Notes under the pieces: model-generated | The model's database searches: none | Seen by the model: the letters and a program-made list of their open reading frames with translations, nothing else | Told to the model about the DNA's origin: nothing | In this document: in pieces, positions 25,001 to 40,000 of the stretch | Numbering within the stretch: the stretch's first letter is position 1 | How the letters are laid out: each line of letters begins with the position of its first letter | Made by a program: the position numbers and the translations under genes | NCBI GenBank assembly: GCA_943735955.1 | Contig: OX030964.1 | Coordinates: 1 to 64,000, forward strand | Origin: Piscicola geometra | Taxonomy: Eukaryota; Annelida; Clitellata; Hirudinida; Piscicolidae | Direction: 5' to 3' | DNA: 64,000 nt

Positions 25001-28000
25001 GAGGGAGGTTGAGGAGGATGCAATGAGGTTGAGGAAGATGCAATGAGGTTGAGGAGGATGCAATGAGGGAGGTTGAGGAGGATGCAATGAGGTTGAGGAG
25101 GATGCAATGAGGGAGGTTGAGGAGGATGCAATGAGGTTGAGGAGGATGCAATGAGGTTGAGGAGGATGCAATGAGGTTGAGGAGGATGCAATGAGGTTGA
25201 GGAGGATGCAATGAGGTTGAGGAGGATGCAATGAGGGAGGTTGAGGAGGATGCAATGAGGGAGGTTGAGGAGGATGCAATGAGGTTGAGGAGGATGCAAT
25301 GAGGGAGGTTGAGGAGGATGCAATGAGGTTGAGGAGGATGCAATGAGGTTGAGGAGGATGCAATGAGGTTGAGGAGGATGCAATGAGGGAGGTTGAGGAG
25401 GATGCAATGAGGTTGAGGAGGATGCAATGAGGGAGGTTGAGGAGGATGCAATGAGGGAGGTTGAGGAGGATGCAATGAGGTTGAGGAGGATGCAATGAGG
25501 GAGGTTGAGGAGGATGCAATGAGGTTGAGGAGGATGCAATGAGGTTGAGGAGGATGCAATGAGGTTGAGGAGGATGCAATGAGGTTGAGGAGGATGCAAT
25601 GAGGTTGAGGAGGATGCAATGAGGTTGAGGAGGATGCAATGAGGTTGAGGAGGATGCAATGAGGTTGAGGAGGATGCAATGAGGTTGAGGAGGATGCAAT
25701 GAGGGAGGTTGAGGAGGATGCAATGAGGGAGGTTGAGGAGGATGCAATGAGGTTGAGGAGGATGCAATGAGGTTGAGGAGGATGCAATGAGGTTGAGGAG
25801 GATGCAATGAGGTTGAGGAGGATGCAATGAGGGAGGTTGAGGAGGATGCAATGAGGTTGAGGAGGATGCAATGAGGTTGAGGAGGATGCAATGAGGTTGA
25901 GGAGGATGCAATGAGGTTGAGGAGGATGCAATGAGGTTGAGGAGGATGCAATGAGGTTGAGGAGGATGCAATGAGGTTGAGGAGGATGCAATGAGGGAGG
26001 TTGAGGAGGATGCAATGAGGGAGGTTGAGGAGGATGCAATGAGGGAGGTTGAGGAGGATGCAATGAGGGAGGTTGAGGAGGATGCAATGAGGGAGGTTGA
26101 GGAGGATGCAATGAGGGAGGTTGAGGAGGATGCAATGAGGTTGAGGAGGATGCAATGAGGTTGAGGAGGATGCAATGAGGTTGAGGAGGATGCAATGAAG
26201 GAGGTTGAGGAGGATGCAATGAGGTTGAGGAGGATGCAATGAGGTTGAGGAGGATGCAATGAGGTTGAGGAGGATGCAATGAGGTTGAGGAGGATGCAAT
26301 GAGGGAGGTTGAGGAGGATGCAATGAGGGAGGTTGAGGAGGATGCAATGAGGGAGGTTGAGGAGGATGCAATGAGGTTGAGGAGGATGCAATGAGGTTGA
26401 GGAGGATGCAATGAGGTTGAGGAGGATGCAATGAGGTTGAGGAGGATGCAATGAGGTTGAGGAAGATGCAATGAGGTTGAGGAGGATGCAATGAGGGAGG
26501 TTGAGGAGGATGCAATGAGGTTGAGGAGGATGCAATGAGGGAGGTTGAGGAGGATGCAATGAGGTTGAGGAGGATGCAATGAGGTTGAGGAGGATGCAAT
26601 GAGGTTGAGGAGGATGCAATGAGGTTGAGGAGGATGCAATGAGGTTGAGGAGGATGCAATGAGGTTGAGGAGGATGCAATGAGGTTGAGGAGGATGCAAT
26701 GAGGTTGAGGAGGATGCAATGAGGTTGAGGAGGATGCAATGAGGGAGGTTGAGGAGGATGCAATGAGGGAGGTTGAGGAGGATGCAATGAGGGAGGTTGA
26801 GGAGGATGCAATGAGGGAGGTTGAGGAGGATGCAATGAGGGAGGTTGAGGAGGATGCAATGAGGTTGAGGAAGATGCAATGAGGTTGAGGAGGATGCAAT
26901 GAGGGAGGTTGAGGAGGATGCAATGAGGTTGAGGAGGATGCAATGAGGGAGGTTGAGGAGGATGCAATGAGGTTGAGGAGGATGCAATGAGGTTGAGGAG
27001 GATGCAATGAGGTTGAGGAGGATGCAATGAGGTTGAGGAGGATGCAATGAGGTTGAGGAGGATGCAATGAGGGAGGTTGAGGAGGATGCAATGAGGTTGA
27101 GGAGGATGCAATGAGGTTGAGGAGGATGCAATGAGGTTGAGGAGGATGCAATGAGGTTGAGGAGGATGCAATGAGGTTGAGGAGGATGCAATGAGGTTGA
27201 GGAGGATGCAATGAGGTTGAGGAGGATGCAATGAGGGAGGTTGAGGAGGATGCAATGAGGGAGGTTGAGGAGGATGCAATGAGGGAGGTTGAGGAGGATG
27301 CAATGAGGGAGGTTGAGGAGGATGCAATGAGGGAGGTTGAGGAGGATGCAATGAGGGAGGTTGAGGAGGATGCAATGAGGTTGAGGAGGATGCAATGAGG
27401 TTGAGGAGGATGCAATGAGGTTGAGGAGGATGCAATGAGGGAGGTTGAGGAGGATGCAATGAGGTTGAGGAGGATGCAATGAGGTTGAGGAGGATGCAAT
27501 GAGGTTGAGGAGGATGCAATGAGGTTGAGGAGGATGCAATGAGGTTGAGGAGGATGCAATGAGGGAGGTTGAGGAGGATGCAATGAGGTTGAGGAGGATG
27601 CAATGAGGGAGGTTGAGGAGGATGCAATGAGGGAGGTTGAGGAGGATGCAATGAGGGAGGTTGAGGAGGATGCAATGAGGGAGGTTGAGGAGGATGCAAT
27701 GAGGGAGGTTGAGGAGGATGCAATGAGGGAGGTTGAGGAGGATGCAATGAGGTTGAGGAGGATGCAATGAGGTTGAGGAGGATGCAATGAGGTTGAGGAG
27801 GATGCAATGAGGTTGAGGAGGATGCAATGAGGTTGAGGAAGATGCAATGAGGTTGAGGAGGATGCAATGAGGGAGGTTGAGGAGGATGCAATGAGGTTGA
27901 GGAGGATGCAATGAGGGAGGTTGAGGAGGATGCAATGAGGTTGAGGAGGATGCAATGAGGTTGAGGAGGATGCAATGAGGTTGAGGAGGATGCAATGAGG

Positions 28001-31000
28001 TTGAGGAGGATGCAATGAGGTTGAGGAGGATGCAATGAGGTTGAGGAGGATGCAATGAGGTTGAGGAGGATGCAATGAGGGAGGTTGAGGAGGATGCAAT
28101 GAGGGAGGTTGAGGAGGATGCAATGAGGTTGAGGAGGATGCAATGAGGGAGGTTGAGGAGGATGCAATGAGGTTGAGGAGGATGCAATGAGGTTGAGGAG
28201 GATGCAATGAGGTTGAGGAGGATGCAATGAGGGAGGTTGAGGAGGATGCAATGAGGTTGAGGAGGATGCAATGAGGGAGGTTGAGGAGGATGCAATGAGG
28301 TTGAGGAGGATGCAATGAGGGAGGTTGAGGAGGATGCAATGAGGTTGAGGAGGATGCAATGAGGGAGGTTGAGGAGGATGCAATGAGGGAGGTTGAGGAG
28401 GATGCAATGAGGGAGGTTGAGGAGGATGCAATGAGGTTGAGGAGGATGCAATGAGGGAGGTTGAGGAGGATGCAATGAGGGAGGTTGAGGAGGATGCAAT
28501 GAGGGAGGTTGAGGAGGATGCAATGAGGTTGAGGATGATGCAATGAGGTTGAGGAGGATGCAATGAGGTTGAGGAGGATGCAATGAGGGAGGTTGAGGAG
28601 GATGCAATGAGGTTGAGGAAGATGCAATGAGGTTGAGGAGGATGCAATGAGGTTGAGGAGGATGCAATGAGGTTGAGGAGGATGCAATGAGGTTGAGGAG
28701 GATGCAATGAGGTTGAGGAGGATGCAATGAGGTTGAGGAGGATGCAATGAGGTTGAGGAGGATGCAATGAGGTTGAGGAGGATGCAATGAGGTTGAGGAG
28801 GATGCAATGAGGGAGGTTGAGGAGGATGCAATGAGGGAGGTTGAGGAGGATGCAATGAGGTTGAGGAGGATGCAATGAGGGAGGTTGAGGAGGATGCAAT
28901 GAGGTTGAGGAGGATGCAATGAGGTTGAGGAGGATGCAATGAGGTTGAGGAGGATGCAATGAGGTTGAGGAGGATGCAATGAGGTTGAGGAGGATGCAAT
29001 GAGGTTGAGGAGGATGCAATGAGGTTGAGGAGGATGCAATGAGGGAGGTTGAGGAGGATGCAATGAGGGAGGTTGAGGAGGATGCAATGAGGTTGAGGAG
29101 GATGCAATGAGGTTGAGGAGGATGCAATGAGGTTGAGGAGGATGCAATGAGGTTGAGGAGGATGCAATGAGGGAGGTTGAGGAGGATGCAATGAGGTTGA
29201 GGAGGATGCAATGAGGTTGAGGAGGATGCAATGAGGTTGAGGAGGATGCAATGAGGTTGAGGAGGATGCAATGAGGTTGAGGAGGATGCAATGAGGGAGG
29301 TTGAGGAGGATGCAATGAGGGAGGTTGAGGAGGATGCAATGAGGGAGGTTGAGGAGGATGCAATGAGGGAGGTTGAGGAGGATGCAATGAGGGAGGTTGA
29401 GGAGGATGCAATGAGGGAGGTTGAGGAGGATGCAATGAGGGAGGTTGAGGAGGATGCAATGAGGTTGAGGAGGATGCAATGAGGTTGAGGAGGATGCAAT
29501 GAGGTTGAGGAGGATGCAATGAGGGAGGTTGAGGAGGATGCAATGAGGTTGAGGAGGATGCAATGAGGTTGAGGAGGATGCAATGAGGTTGAGGAGGATG
29601 CAATGAGGTTGAGGAGGATGCAATGAGGGAGGTTGAGGAGGATGCAATGAGGGAGGTTGAGGAGGATGCAATGAGGGAGGTTGAGGAGGATGCAATGAGG
29701 TTGAGGAGGATGCAATGAGGTTGAGGAGGATGCAATGAGGTTGAGGAGGATGCAATGAGGGAGGTTGAGGAGGATGCAATGAGGTTGAGGAGGATGCAAT
29801 GAGGGAGGTTGAGGAGGATGCAATGAGGTTGAGGAGGATGCAATGAGGGAGGTTGAGGAGGATGCAATGAGGTTGAGGAGGATGCAATGAGGGAGGTTGA
29901 GGAGGATGCAATGAGGTTGAGGAGGATGCAATGAGGTTGAGGAGGATGCAATGAGGGAGGTTGAGGAGGATGCAATGAGGTTGAGGAGGATGCAATGAGG
30001 TTGAGGAGGATGCAATGAGGGAGGTTGAGGAGGATGCAATGAGGGAGGTTGAGGAGGATGCAATGAGGGAGGTTGAGGAGGATGCAATGAGGTTGAGGAG
30101 GATGCAATGAGGTTGAGGAGGATGCAATGAGGTTGAGGAGGATGCAATGAGGTTGAGGAGGATGCAATGAGGTTGAGGAAGATGCAATGAGGTTGAGGAG
30201 GATGCAATGAGGGAGGTTGAGGAGGATGCAATGAGGTTGAGGAGGATGCAATGAGGGAGGTTGAGGAGGATGCAATGAGGTTGAGGAGGATGCAATGAGG
30301 TTGAGGAGGATGCAATGAGGTTGAGGAGGATGCAATGAGGTTGAGGAGGATGCAATGAGGTTGAGGAGGATGCAATGAGGTTGAGGAGGATGCAATGAGG
30401 TTGAGGAGGATGCAATGAGGGAGGTTGAGGAGGATGCAATGAGGGAGGTTGAGGAGGATGCAATGAGGTTGAGGAGGATGCAATGAGGGAGGTTGAGGAG
30501 GATGCAATGAGGTTGAGGAGGATGCAATGAGGTTGAGGAGGATGCAATGAGGTTGAGGAGGATGCAATGAGGGAGGTTGAGGAGGATGCAATGAGGTTGA
30601 GGAGGATGCAATGAGGGAGGTTGAAGAGGATGCAATGAGGGAGGTTGAGGAGGATGCAATGAGGTTGAGGAGGATGCAATGAGGGAGGTTGAGGAGGATG
30701 CAATGAGGTTGAGGAGGATGCAATGAGGTTGAGGAGGATGCAATGAGGTTGAGGAGGATGCAATGAGGTTGAGGAGGATGCAATGAGGTTGAGGAGGATG
30801 CAATGAGGGAGGTTGAGGAGGATGCAATGAGGGAGGTTGAGGAGGATGCAATGAGGGAGGTTGAGGAGGATGCAATGAGGTTGAGGAGGATGCAATGAGG
30901 TTGAGGAGGATGCAATGAGGTTGAGGAGGATGCAATGAGGTTGAGGAGGATGCAATGAGGGAGGTTGAGGAGGATGCAATGAGGTTGAGGAGGATGCAAT

Positions 31001-34000
31001 GAGGTTGAGGAGGATGCAATGAGGTTGAGGAGGATGCAATGAGGTTGAGGAGGATGCAATGAGGTTGAGGAGGATGCAATGAGGTTGAGGAAGATGCAAT
31101 GAGGTTGAGGAGGATGCAATGAGGGAGGTTGAGGAGGATGCAATGAGGGAGGTTGAGGAGGATGCAATGAGGGAGGTTGAGGAGGATGCAATGAGGGAGG
31201 TTGAGGAGGATGCAATGAGGGAGGTTGAGGAGGATGCAATGAGGTTGAGGAGGATGCAATGAGGTTGAGGAGGATGCAATGAGGGAGGTTGAGGAGGATG
31301 CAATGAGGTTGAGGAGGATGCAATGAGGTTGAGGAGGATGCAATGAGGTTGAGGAGGATGCAATGAGGTTGAGGAGGATGCAATGAGGGAGGTTGAGGAG
31401 GATGCAATGAGGTTGAGGAGGATGCAATGAAGGAGGTTGAGGAGGATGCAATGAGGGAGGTTGAGGAGGATGCAATGAGGGAGGTTGAGGAGGATGCAAT
31501 GAGGGAGGTTGAGGAGGATGCAATGAGGGAGGTTGAGGAGGATGCAATGAGGGAGGTTGAGGAGGATGCAATGAGGTTGAGGAGGATGCAATGAGGTTGA
31601 GGAGGATGCAATGAGGTTGAGGAGGATGCAATGAGGGAGGTTGAGGAGGATGCAATGAGGTTGAGGAGGATGCAATGAGGTTGAGGAGGATGCAATGAGG
31701 TTGAGGAGGATGCAATGAGGTTGAGGAGGATGCAATGAGGGAGGTTGAGGAGGATGCAATGAGGGAGGTTGAGGAGGATGCAATGAGGGAGGTTGAGGAG
31801 GATGCAATGAGGTTGAGGAGGATGCAATGAGGTTGAGGAGGATGCAATGAGGTTGAGGAGGATGCAATGAGGTTGAGGAGGATGCAATGAGGTTGAGGAA
31901 GATGCAATGAGGTTGAGGAGGATGCAATGAGGGAGGTTGAGGAGGATGCAATGAGGTTGAGGAGGATGCAATGAGGGAGGTTGAGGAGGATGCAATGAGG
32001 TTGAGGAGGATGCAATGAGGTTGAGGAGGATGCAATGAGGTTGAGGAGGATGCAATGAGGTTGAGGAGGATGCAATGAGGTTGAGGAGGATGCAATGAGG
32101 TTGAGGAGGATGCAATGAGGGAGGTTGAGGAGGATGCAATGAGGGAGGTTGAGGAGGATGCAATGAGGGAGGTTGAGGAGGATGCAATGAGGGAGGTTGA
32201 GGAGGATGCAATGAGGGAGGTTGAGGAGGATGCAATGAGGGAGGTTGAGGAGGATGCAATGAGGTTGAGGAAGATGCAATGAGGTTGAGGAGGATGCAAT
32301 GAGGGAGGTTGAGGAGGATGCAATGAGGTTGAGGAGGATGCAATGAGGGAGGTTGAGGAGGATGCAATGAGGTTGAGGAGGATGCAATGAGGTTGAGGAG
32401 GATGCAATGAGGTTGAGGAGGATGCAATGAGGTTGAGGAGGATGCAATGAGGTTGAGGAGGATGCAATGAGGGAGGTTGAGGAGGATGCAATGAGGGAGG
32501 TTGAGGAGGATGCAATGAGGGAGGTTGAGGAGGATGCAATGAGGTTGAGGAGGATGCAATGAGGGAGGTTGAGGAGGATGCAATGAGGTTGAGGAGGATG
32601 CAATGAGGTTGAGGAGGATGCAATGAGGTTGAGGAGGATGCAATGAGGGAGGTTGAGGAGGATGCAATGAGGTTGAGGAGGATGCAATGAGGGAGGTTGA
32701 GGAGGATGCAATGAGGGAGGTTGAGGAGGATGCAATGAGGTTGAGGAGGATGCAATGAGGGAGGTTGAGGAGGATGCAATGAGGTTGAGGAGGATGCAAT
32801 GAGGTTGAGGAGGATGCAATGAGGTTGAGGAGGATGCAATGAGGTTGAGGAGGATGCAATGAGGTTGAGGAGGATGCAATGAGGTTGAGGAGGATGCAAT
32901 GAGGTTGAGGAGGATGCAATGAGGTTGAGGAGGATGCAATGAGGGAGGTTGAGGAGGATGCAATGAGGGAGGTTGAGGAGGATGCAATGAGGGAGGTTGA
33001 GGAGGATGCAATGAGGTTGAGGAGGATGCAATGAGGTTGAGGAGGATGCAATGAGGTTGAGGAGGATGCAATGAGGGAGGTTGAGGAGGATGCAATGAGG
33101 TTGAGGAGGATGCAATGAGGTTGAGGAGGATGCAATGAGGTTGAGGAGGATGCAATGAGGTTGAGGAGGATGCAATGAGGTTGAGGAGGATGCAATGAGG
33201 TTGAGGAGGATGCAATGAGGTTGAGGAGGATGCAATGAGGGAGGTTGAGGAGGATGCAATGAGGGAGGTTGAGGAGGATGCAATGAGGGAGGTTGAGGAG
33301 GATGCAATGAGGGAGGTTGAGGAGGATGCAATGAGGGAGGTTGAGGAGGATGCAATGAGGGAGGTTGAGGAGGATGCAATGAGGTTGAGGAGGATGCAAT
33401 GAGGTTGAGGAGGATGCAATGAGGTTGAGGAGGATGCAATGAAGGAGGTTGAGGAGGATGCAATGAGGTTGAGGAGGATGCAATGAGGTTGAGGAGGATG
33501 CAATGAGGTTGAGGAGGATGCAATGAGGTTGAGGAGGATGCAATGAGGGAGGTTGAGGAGGATGCAATGAGGGAGGTTGAGGAGGATGCAATGAGGGAGG
33601 TTGAGGAGGATGCAATGAGGTTGAGGAGGATGCAATGAGGTTGAGGAGGATGCAATGAGGTTGAGGAGGATGCAATGAGGTTGAGGAGGATGCAATGAGG
33701 TTGAGGAAGATGCAATGAGGTTGAGGAGGATGCAATGAGGGAGGTTGAGGAGGATGCAATGAGGTTGAGGAGGATGCAATGAGGGAGGTTGAGGAGGATG
33801 CAATGAGGTTGAGGAGGATGCAATGAGGTTGAGGAGGATGCAATGAGGTTGAGGAGGATGCAATGAGGTTGAGGAGGATGCAATGAGGTTGAGGAGGATG
33901 CAATGAGGTTGAGGAGGATGCAATGAGGTTGAGGAGGATGCAATGAGGTTGAGGAGGATGCAATGAGGGAGGTTGAGGAGGATGCAATGAGGGAGGTTGA

Positions 34001-37000
34001 GGAGGATGCAATGAGGGAGGTTGAGGAGGATGCAATGAGGGAGGTTGAGGAGGATGCAATGAGGGAGGTTGAGGAGGATGCAATGAGGTTGAGGAAGATG
34101 CAATGAGGTTGAGGAGGATGCAATGAGGGAGGTTGAGGAGGATGCAATGAGGTTGAGGAGGATGCAATGAGGTTGAGGAGGATGCAATGAGGTTGAGGAG
34201 GATGCAATGAGGTTGAGGAGGATGCAATGAGGTTGAGGAGGATGCAATGAGGTTGAGGAGGATGCAATGAGGTTGAGGAGGATGCAATGAGGTTGAGGAG
34301 GATGCAATGAGGGAGGTTGAGGAGGATGCAATGAGGGAGGTTGAGGAGGATGCAATGAGGGAGGTTGAGGAGGATGCAATGAGGGAGGTTGAGGAGGATG
34401 CAATGAGGGAGGTTGAGGAGGATGCAATGAGGTTGAGGAAGATGCAATGAGGTTGAGGAGGATGCAATGAGGGAGGTTGAGGAGGATGCAATGAGGTTGA
34501 GGAGGATGCAATGAGGGAGGTTGAGGAGGATGCAATGAGGTTGAGGAGGATGCAATGAGGTTGAGGAGGATGCAATGAGGTTGAGGAGGATGCAATGAGG
34601 TTGAGGAGGATGCAATGAGGTTGAGGAGGATGCAATGAGGGAGGTTGAGGAGGATGCAATGAGGTTGAGGAGGATGCAATGAGGTTGAGGAGGATGCAAT
34701 GAGGTTGAGGAGGATGCAATGAGGTTGAGGAGGATGCAATGAGGTTGAGGAGGATGCAATGAGGTTGAGGAGGATGCAATGAGGTTGAGGAGGATGCAAT
34801 GAGGGAGGTTGAGGAGGATGCAATGAGGGAGGTTGAGGAGGATGCAATGAGGGAGGTTGAGGAGGATGCAATGAGGGAGGTTGAGGAGGATGCAATGAGG
34901 GAGGTTGAGGAGGATGCAATGAGGGAGGTTGAGGAGGATGCAATGAGGTTGAGGAGGATGCAATGAGGTTGAGGAGGATGCAATGAGGTTGAGGAGGATG
35001 CAATGAGGGAGGTTGAGGAGGATGCAATGAGGTTGAGGAGGATGCAATGAGGTTGAGGAGGATGCAATGAGGTTGAGGAGGATGCAATGAGGTTGAGGAG
35101 GATGCAATGAGGGAGGTTGAGGAGGATGCAATGAGGTTGAGGAGGATGCAATGAGGGAGGTTGAGGAGGATGCAATGAGGGAGGTTGAGGAGGATGCAAT
35201 GAGGGAGGTTGAGGAGGATGCAATGAGGGAGGTTGAGGAGGATGCAATGAGGGAGGTTGAGGAGGATGCAATGAGGGAGGTTGAGGAGGATGCAATGAGG
35301 TTGAGGAGGATGCAATGAGGTTGAGGAGGATGCAATGAGGTTGAGGAGGATGCAATGAGGGAGGTTGAGGAGGATGCAATGAGGTTGAGGAGGATGCAAT
35401 GAGGTTGAGGAGGATGCAATGAGGTTGAGGAGGATGCAATGAGGTTGAGGAGGATGCAATGAGGGAGGTTGAGGAGGATGCAATGAGGGAGGTTGAGGAG
35501 GATGCAATGAGGGAGGTTGAGGAGGATGCAATGAGGTTGAGGAGGATGCAATGAGGTTGAGGAGGATGCAATGAGGTTGAGGAGGATGCAATGAGGTTGA
35601 GGAGGATGCAATGAGGTTGAGGAAGATGCAATGAGGTTGAGGAGGATGCAATGAGGGAGGTTGAGGAGGATGCAATGAGGTTGAGGAGGATGCAATGAGG
35701 GAGGTTGAGGAGGATGCAATGAGGTTGAGGAGGATGCAATGAGGTTGAGGAGGATGCAATGAGGTTGAGGAGGATGCAATGAGGTTGAGGAGGATGCAAT
35801 GAGGTTGAGGAGGATGCAATGAGGTTGAGGAGGATGCAATGAGGTTGAGGAGGATGCAATGAGGTTGAGGAGGATGCAATGAGGGAGGTTGAGGAGGATG
35901 CAATGAGGGAGGTTGAGGAGGATGCAATGAGGGAGGTTGAGGAGGATGCAATGAGGGAGGTTGAGGAGGATGCAATGAGGGAGGTTGAGGAGGATGCAAT
36001 GAGGTTGAGGAAGATGCAATGAGGTTGAGGAGGATGCAATGAGGGAGGTTGAGGAGGATGCAATGAGGTTGAGGAGGATGCAATGAGGGAGGTTGAGGAG
36101 GATGCAATGAGGTTGAGGAGGATGCAATGAGGTTGAGGAGGATGCAATGAGGTTGAGGAGGATGCAATGAGGTTGAGGAGGATGCAATGAGGTTGAGGAG
36201 GATGCAATGAGGTTGAGGAGGATGCAATGAGGGAGGTTGAGGAGGATGCAATGAGGGAGGTTGAGGAGGATGCAATGAGGTTGAGGAGGATGCAATGAGG
36301 GAGGTTGAGGAGGATGCAATGAGGTTGAGGAGGATGCAATGAGGTTGAGGAGGATGCAATGAGGTTGAGGAGGATGCAATGAGGGAGGTTGAGGAGGATG
36401 CAATGAGGTTGAGGAGGATGCAATGAGGGAGGTTGAGGAGGATGCAATGAGGGAGGTTGAGGAGGATGCAATGAGGTTGAGGAGGATGCAATGAGGGAGG
36501 TTGAGGAGGATGCAATGAGGTTGAGGAGGATGCAATGAGGTTGAGGAGGATGCAATGAGGTTGAGGAGGATGCAATGAGGTTGAGGAGGATGCAATGAGG
36601 GAGGTTGAGGAGGATGCAATGAGGGAGGTTGAGGAGGATGCAATGAGGTTGAGGAGGATGCAATGAGGTTGAGGAGGATGCAATGAGGTTGAGGAGGATG
36701 CAATGAGGTTGAGGAGGATGCAATGAGGGAGGTTGAGGAGGATGCAATGAGGTTGAGGAGGATGCAATGAGGTTGAGGAGGATGCAATGAGGTTGAGGAG
36801 GATGCAATGAGGTTGAGGAGGATGCAATGAGGTTGAGGAGGATGCAATGAGGTTGAGGAGGATGCAATGAGGTTGAGGAGGATGCAATGAGGGAGGTTGA
36901 GGAGGATGCAATGAGGGAGGTTGAGGAGGATGCAATGAGGGAGGTTGAGGAGGATGCAATGAGGGAGGTTGAGGAGGATGCAATGAGGGAGGTTGAGGAG

Positions 37001-40000
37001 GATGCAATGAGGGAGGTTGAGGAGGATGCAATGAGGTTGAGGAGGATGCAATGAGGTTGAGGAGGATGCAATGAGGTTGAGGAGGATGCAATGAGGTTGA
37101 GGAGGATGCAATGAGGTTGAGGAGGATGCAATGAGGTTGAGGAGGATGCAATGAGGTTGAGGAGGATGCAATGAGGGAGGTTGAGGAGGATGCAATGAGG
37201 GAGGTTGAGGAGGATGCAATGAGGGAGGTTGAGGAGGATGCAATGAGGGAGGTTGAGGAGGATGCAATGAGGGAGGTTGAGGAGGATGCAATGAGGTTGA
37301 GGAAGATGCAATGAGGTTGAGGAGGATGCAATGAGGGAGGTTGAGGAGGATGCAATGAGGTTGAGGAGGATGCAATGAGGGAGGTTGAGGAGGATGCAAT
37401 GAGGTTGAGGAGGATGCAATGAGGTTGAGGAGGATGCAATGAGGTTGAGGAGGATGCAATGAGGGAGGTTGAGGAGGATGCAATGAGGTTGAGGAGGATG
37501 CAATGAGGTTGAGGAGGATGCAATGAGGTTGAGGAGGATGCAATGAGGTTGAGGAGGATGCAATGAGGGAGGTTGAGGAGGATGCAATGAGGGAGGTTGA
37601 GGAGGATGCAATGAGGGAGGTTGAGGAGGATGCAATGAGGTTGAGGAGGATGCAATGAGGTTGAGGAGGATGCAATGAGGTTGAGGAGGATGCAATGAGG
37701 TTGAGGAGGATGCAATGAGGTTGAGGAAGATGCAATGAGGTTGAGGAGGATGCAATGAGGGAGGTTGAGGAGGATGCAATGAGGTTGAGGAGGATGCAAT
37801 GAGGGAGGTTGAGGAGGATGCAATGAGGTTGAGGAGGATGCAATTAGGTTGAGGAGGATGCAATGAGGTTGAGGAGGATGCAATGAGGTTGAGGAGGATG
37901 CAATGAGGTTGAGGAGGATGCAATGAGGGAGGTTGAGGAGGATGCAATGAGGGAGGTTGAGGAGGATGCAATGAGGTTGAGGAGGATGCAATGAGGTTGA
38001 GGAGGATGCAATGAGGTTGAGGAGGATGCAATGAGGTTGAGGAGGATGCAATGAGGGAGGTTGAGGAGGATGCAATGAGGTTGAGGAGGATGCAATGAGG
38101 TTGAGGAGGATGCAATGAGGTTGAGGAGGATGCAATGAGGTTGAGGAGGACGCAATGAGGTTGAGGAGGATGCAATGAGGTTGAGGAGGATGCAATGAGG
38201 TTGAGGAGGATGCAATGAGGGAGGTTGAGGAGGATGCAATGAGGGAGGTTGAGGAGGATGCAATGAGGGAGGTTGAGGAGGATGCAATGAGGGAGGTTGA
38301 GGAGGATGCAATGAGGGAGGTTGAGGAGGATGCAATGAGGGAGGTTGAGGAGGATGCAATGAGGTTGAGGAGGATGCAATGAGGTTGAGGAGGATGCAAT
38401 GAGGTTGAGGAGGATGCAATGAGGGAGGTTGAGGAGGATGCAATGAGGTTGAGGAGGATGCAATGAGGTTGAGGAGGATGCAATGAGGTTGAGGAGGATG
38501 CAATGAGGTTGAGGAGGATGCAATGAGGGAGGTTGAGGAGGATGCAATGAGGGAGGTTGAGGAGGATGCAATGAGGGAGGTTGAGGAGGATGCAATGAGG
38601 TTGAGGAGGATGCAATGAGGTTGAGGAGGATGCAATGAGGTTGAGGAGGATGCAATGAGGTTGAGGAGGATGCAATGAGGGAGGTTGAGGAGGATGCAAT
38701 GAGGTTGAGGAGGATGCAATGAGGGAGGTTGAGGAGGATGCAATGAGGTTGAGGAGGATGCAATGAGGGAGGTTGAGGAGGATGCAATGAGGTTGAGGAG
38801 GATGCAATGAGGTTGAGGAGGATGCAATGAGGGAGGTTGAGGAGGATGCAATGAGGTTGAGGAGGATGCAATGAGGGAGGTTGAGGAGGATGCAATGAGG
38901 GAGGTTGAGGAGGATGCAATGAGGTTGAGGAGGATGCAATGAGGTTGAGGAGGATGCAATGAGGTTGAGGAGGATGCAATGAGGGAGGTTGAGGAGGATG
39001 CAATGAGGGAGGTTGAGGAGGATGCAATGAGGTTGAGGAGGATGCAATGAGGGAGGTTGAGGAGGATGCAATGAGGTTGAGGAGGATGCAATGAGGTTGA
39101 GGAGGATGCAATGAGGTTGAGGAGGATGCAATGAGGGAGGTTGAGGAGGATGCAATGAGGTTGAGGAGGATGCAATGAGGGAGGTTGAGGAGGATGCAAT
39201 GAGGTTGAGGAGGATGCAATGAGGGAGGTTGAGGAGGATGCAATGAGGTTGAGGAGGATGCAATGAGGTTGAGGAGGATGCAATGAGGGAGGTTGAGGAG
39301 GATGCAATGAGGTTGAGGAGGATGCAATGAGGGAGGTTGAGGAGGATGCAATGAGGGAGGTTGAGGAGGATGCAATGAGGTTGAGGAGGATGCAATGAGG
39401 TTGAGGAGGATGCAATGAGGTTGAGGAGGATGCAATGAGGGAGGTTGAGGAGGATGCAATGAGGGAGGTTGAGGAGGATGCAATGAGGTTGAGGAGGATG
39501 CAATGAGGTTGAGGAGGATGCAATGAGGTTGAGGAGGATGCAATGAGGTTGAGGAGGATGCAATGAGGTTGAGGAGGATGCAATGAGGTTGAGGAGGATG
39601 CAATGAGGTTGAGGAGGATGCAATGAGGTTGAGGAGGATGCAATGAGGTTGAGGAGGATGCAATGAGGGAGGTTGAGGAGGATGCAATGAGGTTGAGGAA
39701 GATGCAATGAGGTTGAGGAGGATGCAATGAGGTTGAGGAGGATGCAATGAGGTTGAGGAGGATGCAATGAGGGAGGTTGAGGAGGATGCAATGAGGGAGG
39801 TTGAGGAGGATGCAATGAGGTTGAGGAGGATGCAATGAGGTTGAGGAGGATGCAATGAGGGAGGTTGAGGAGGATGCAATGAGGTTGAGGAGGATGCAAT
39901 GAGGGAGGTTGAGGAGGATGCAATGAGGGAGGTTGAGGAGGATGCAATGAGGGAGGTTGAGGAGGATGCAATGAGGGAGGTTGAGGAGGATGCAATGAGG

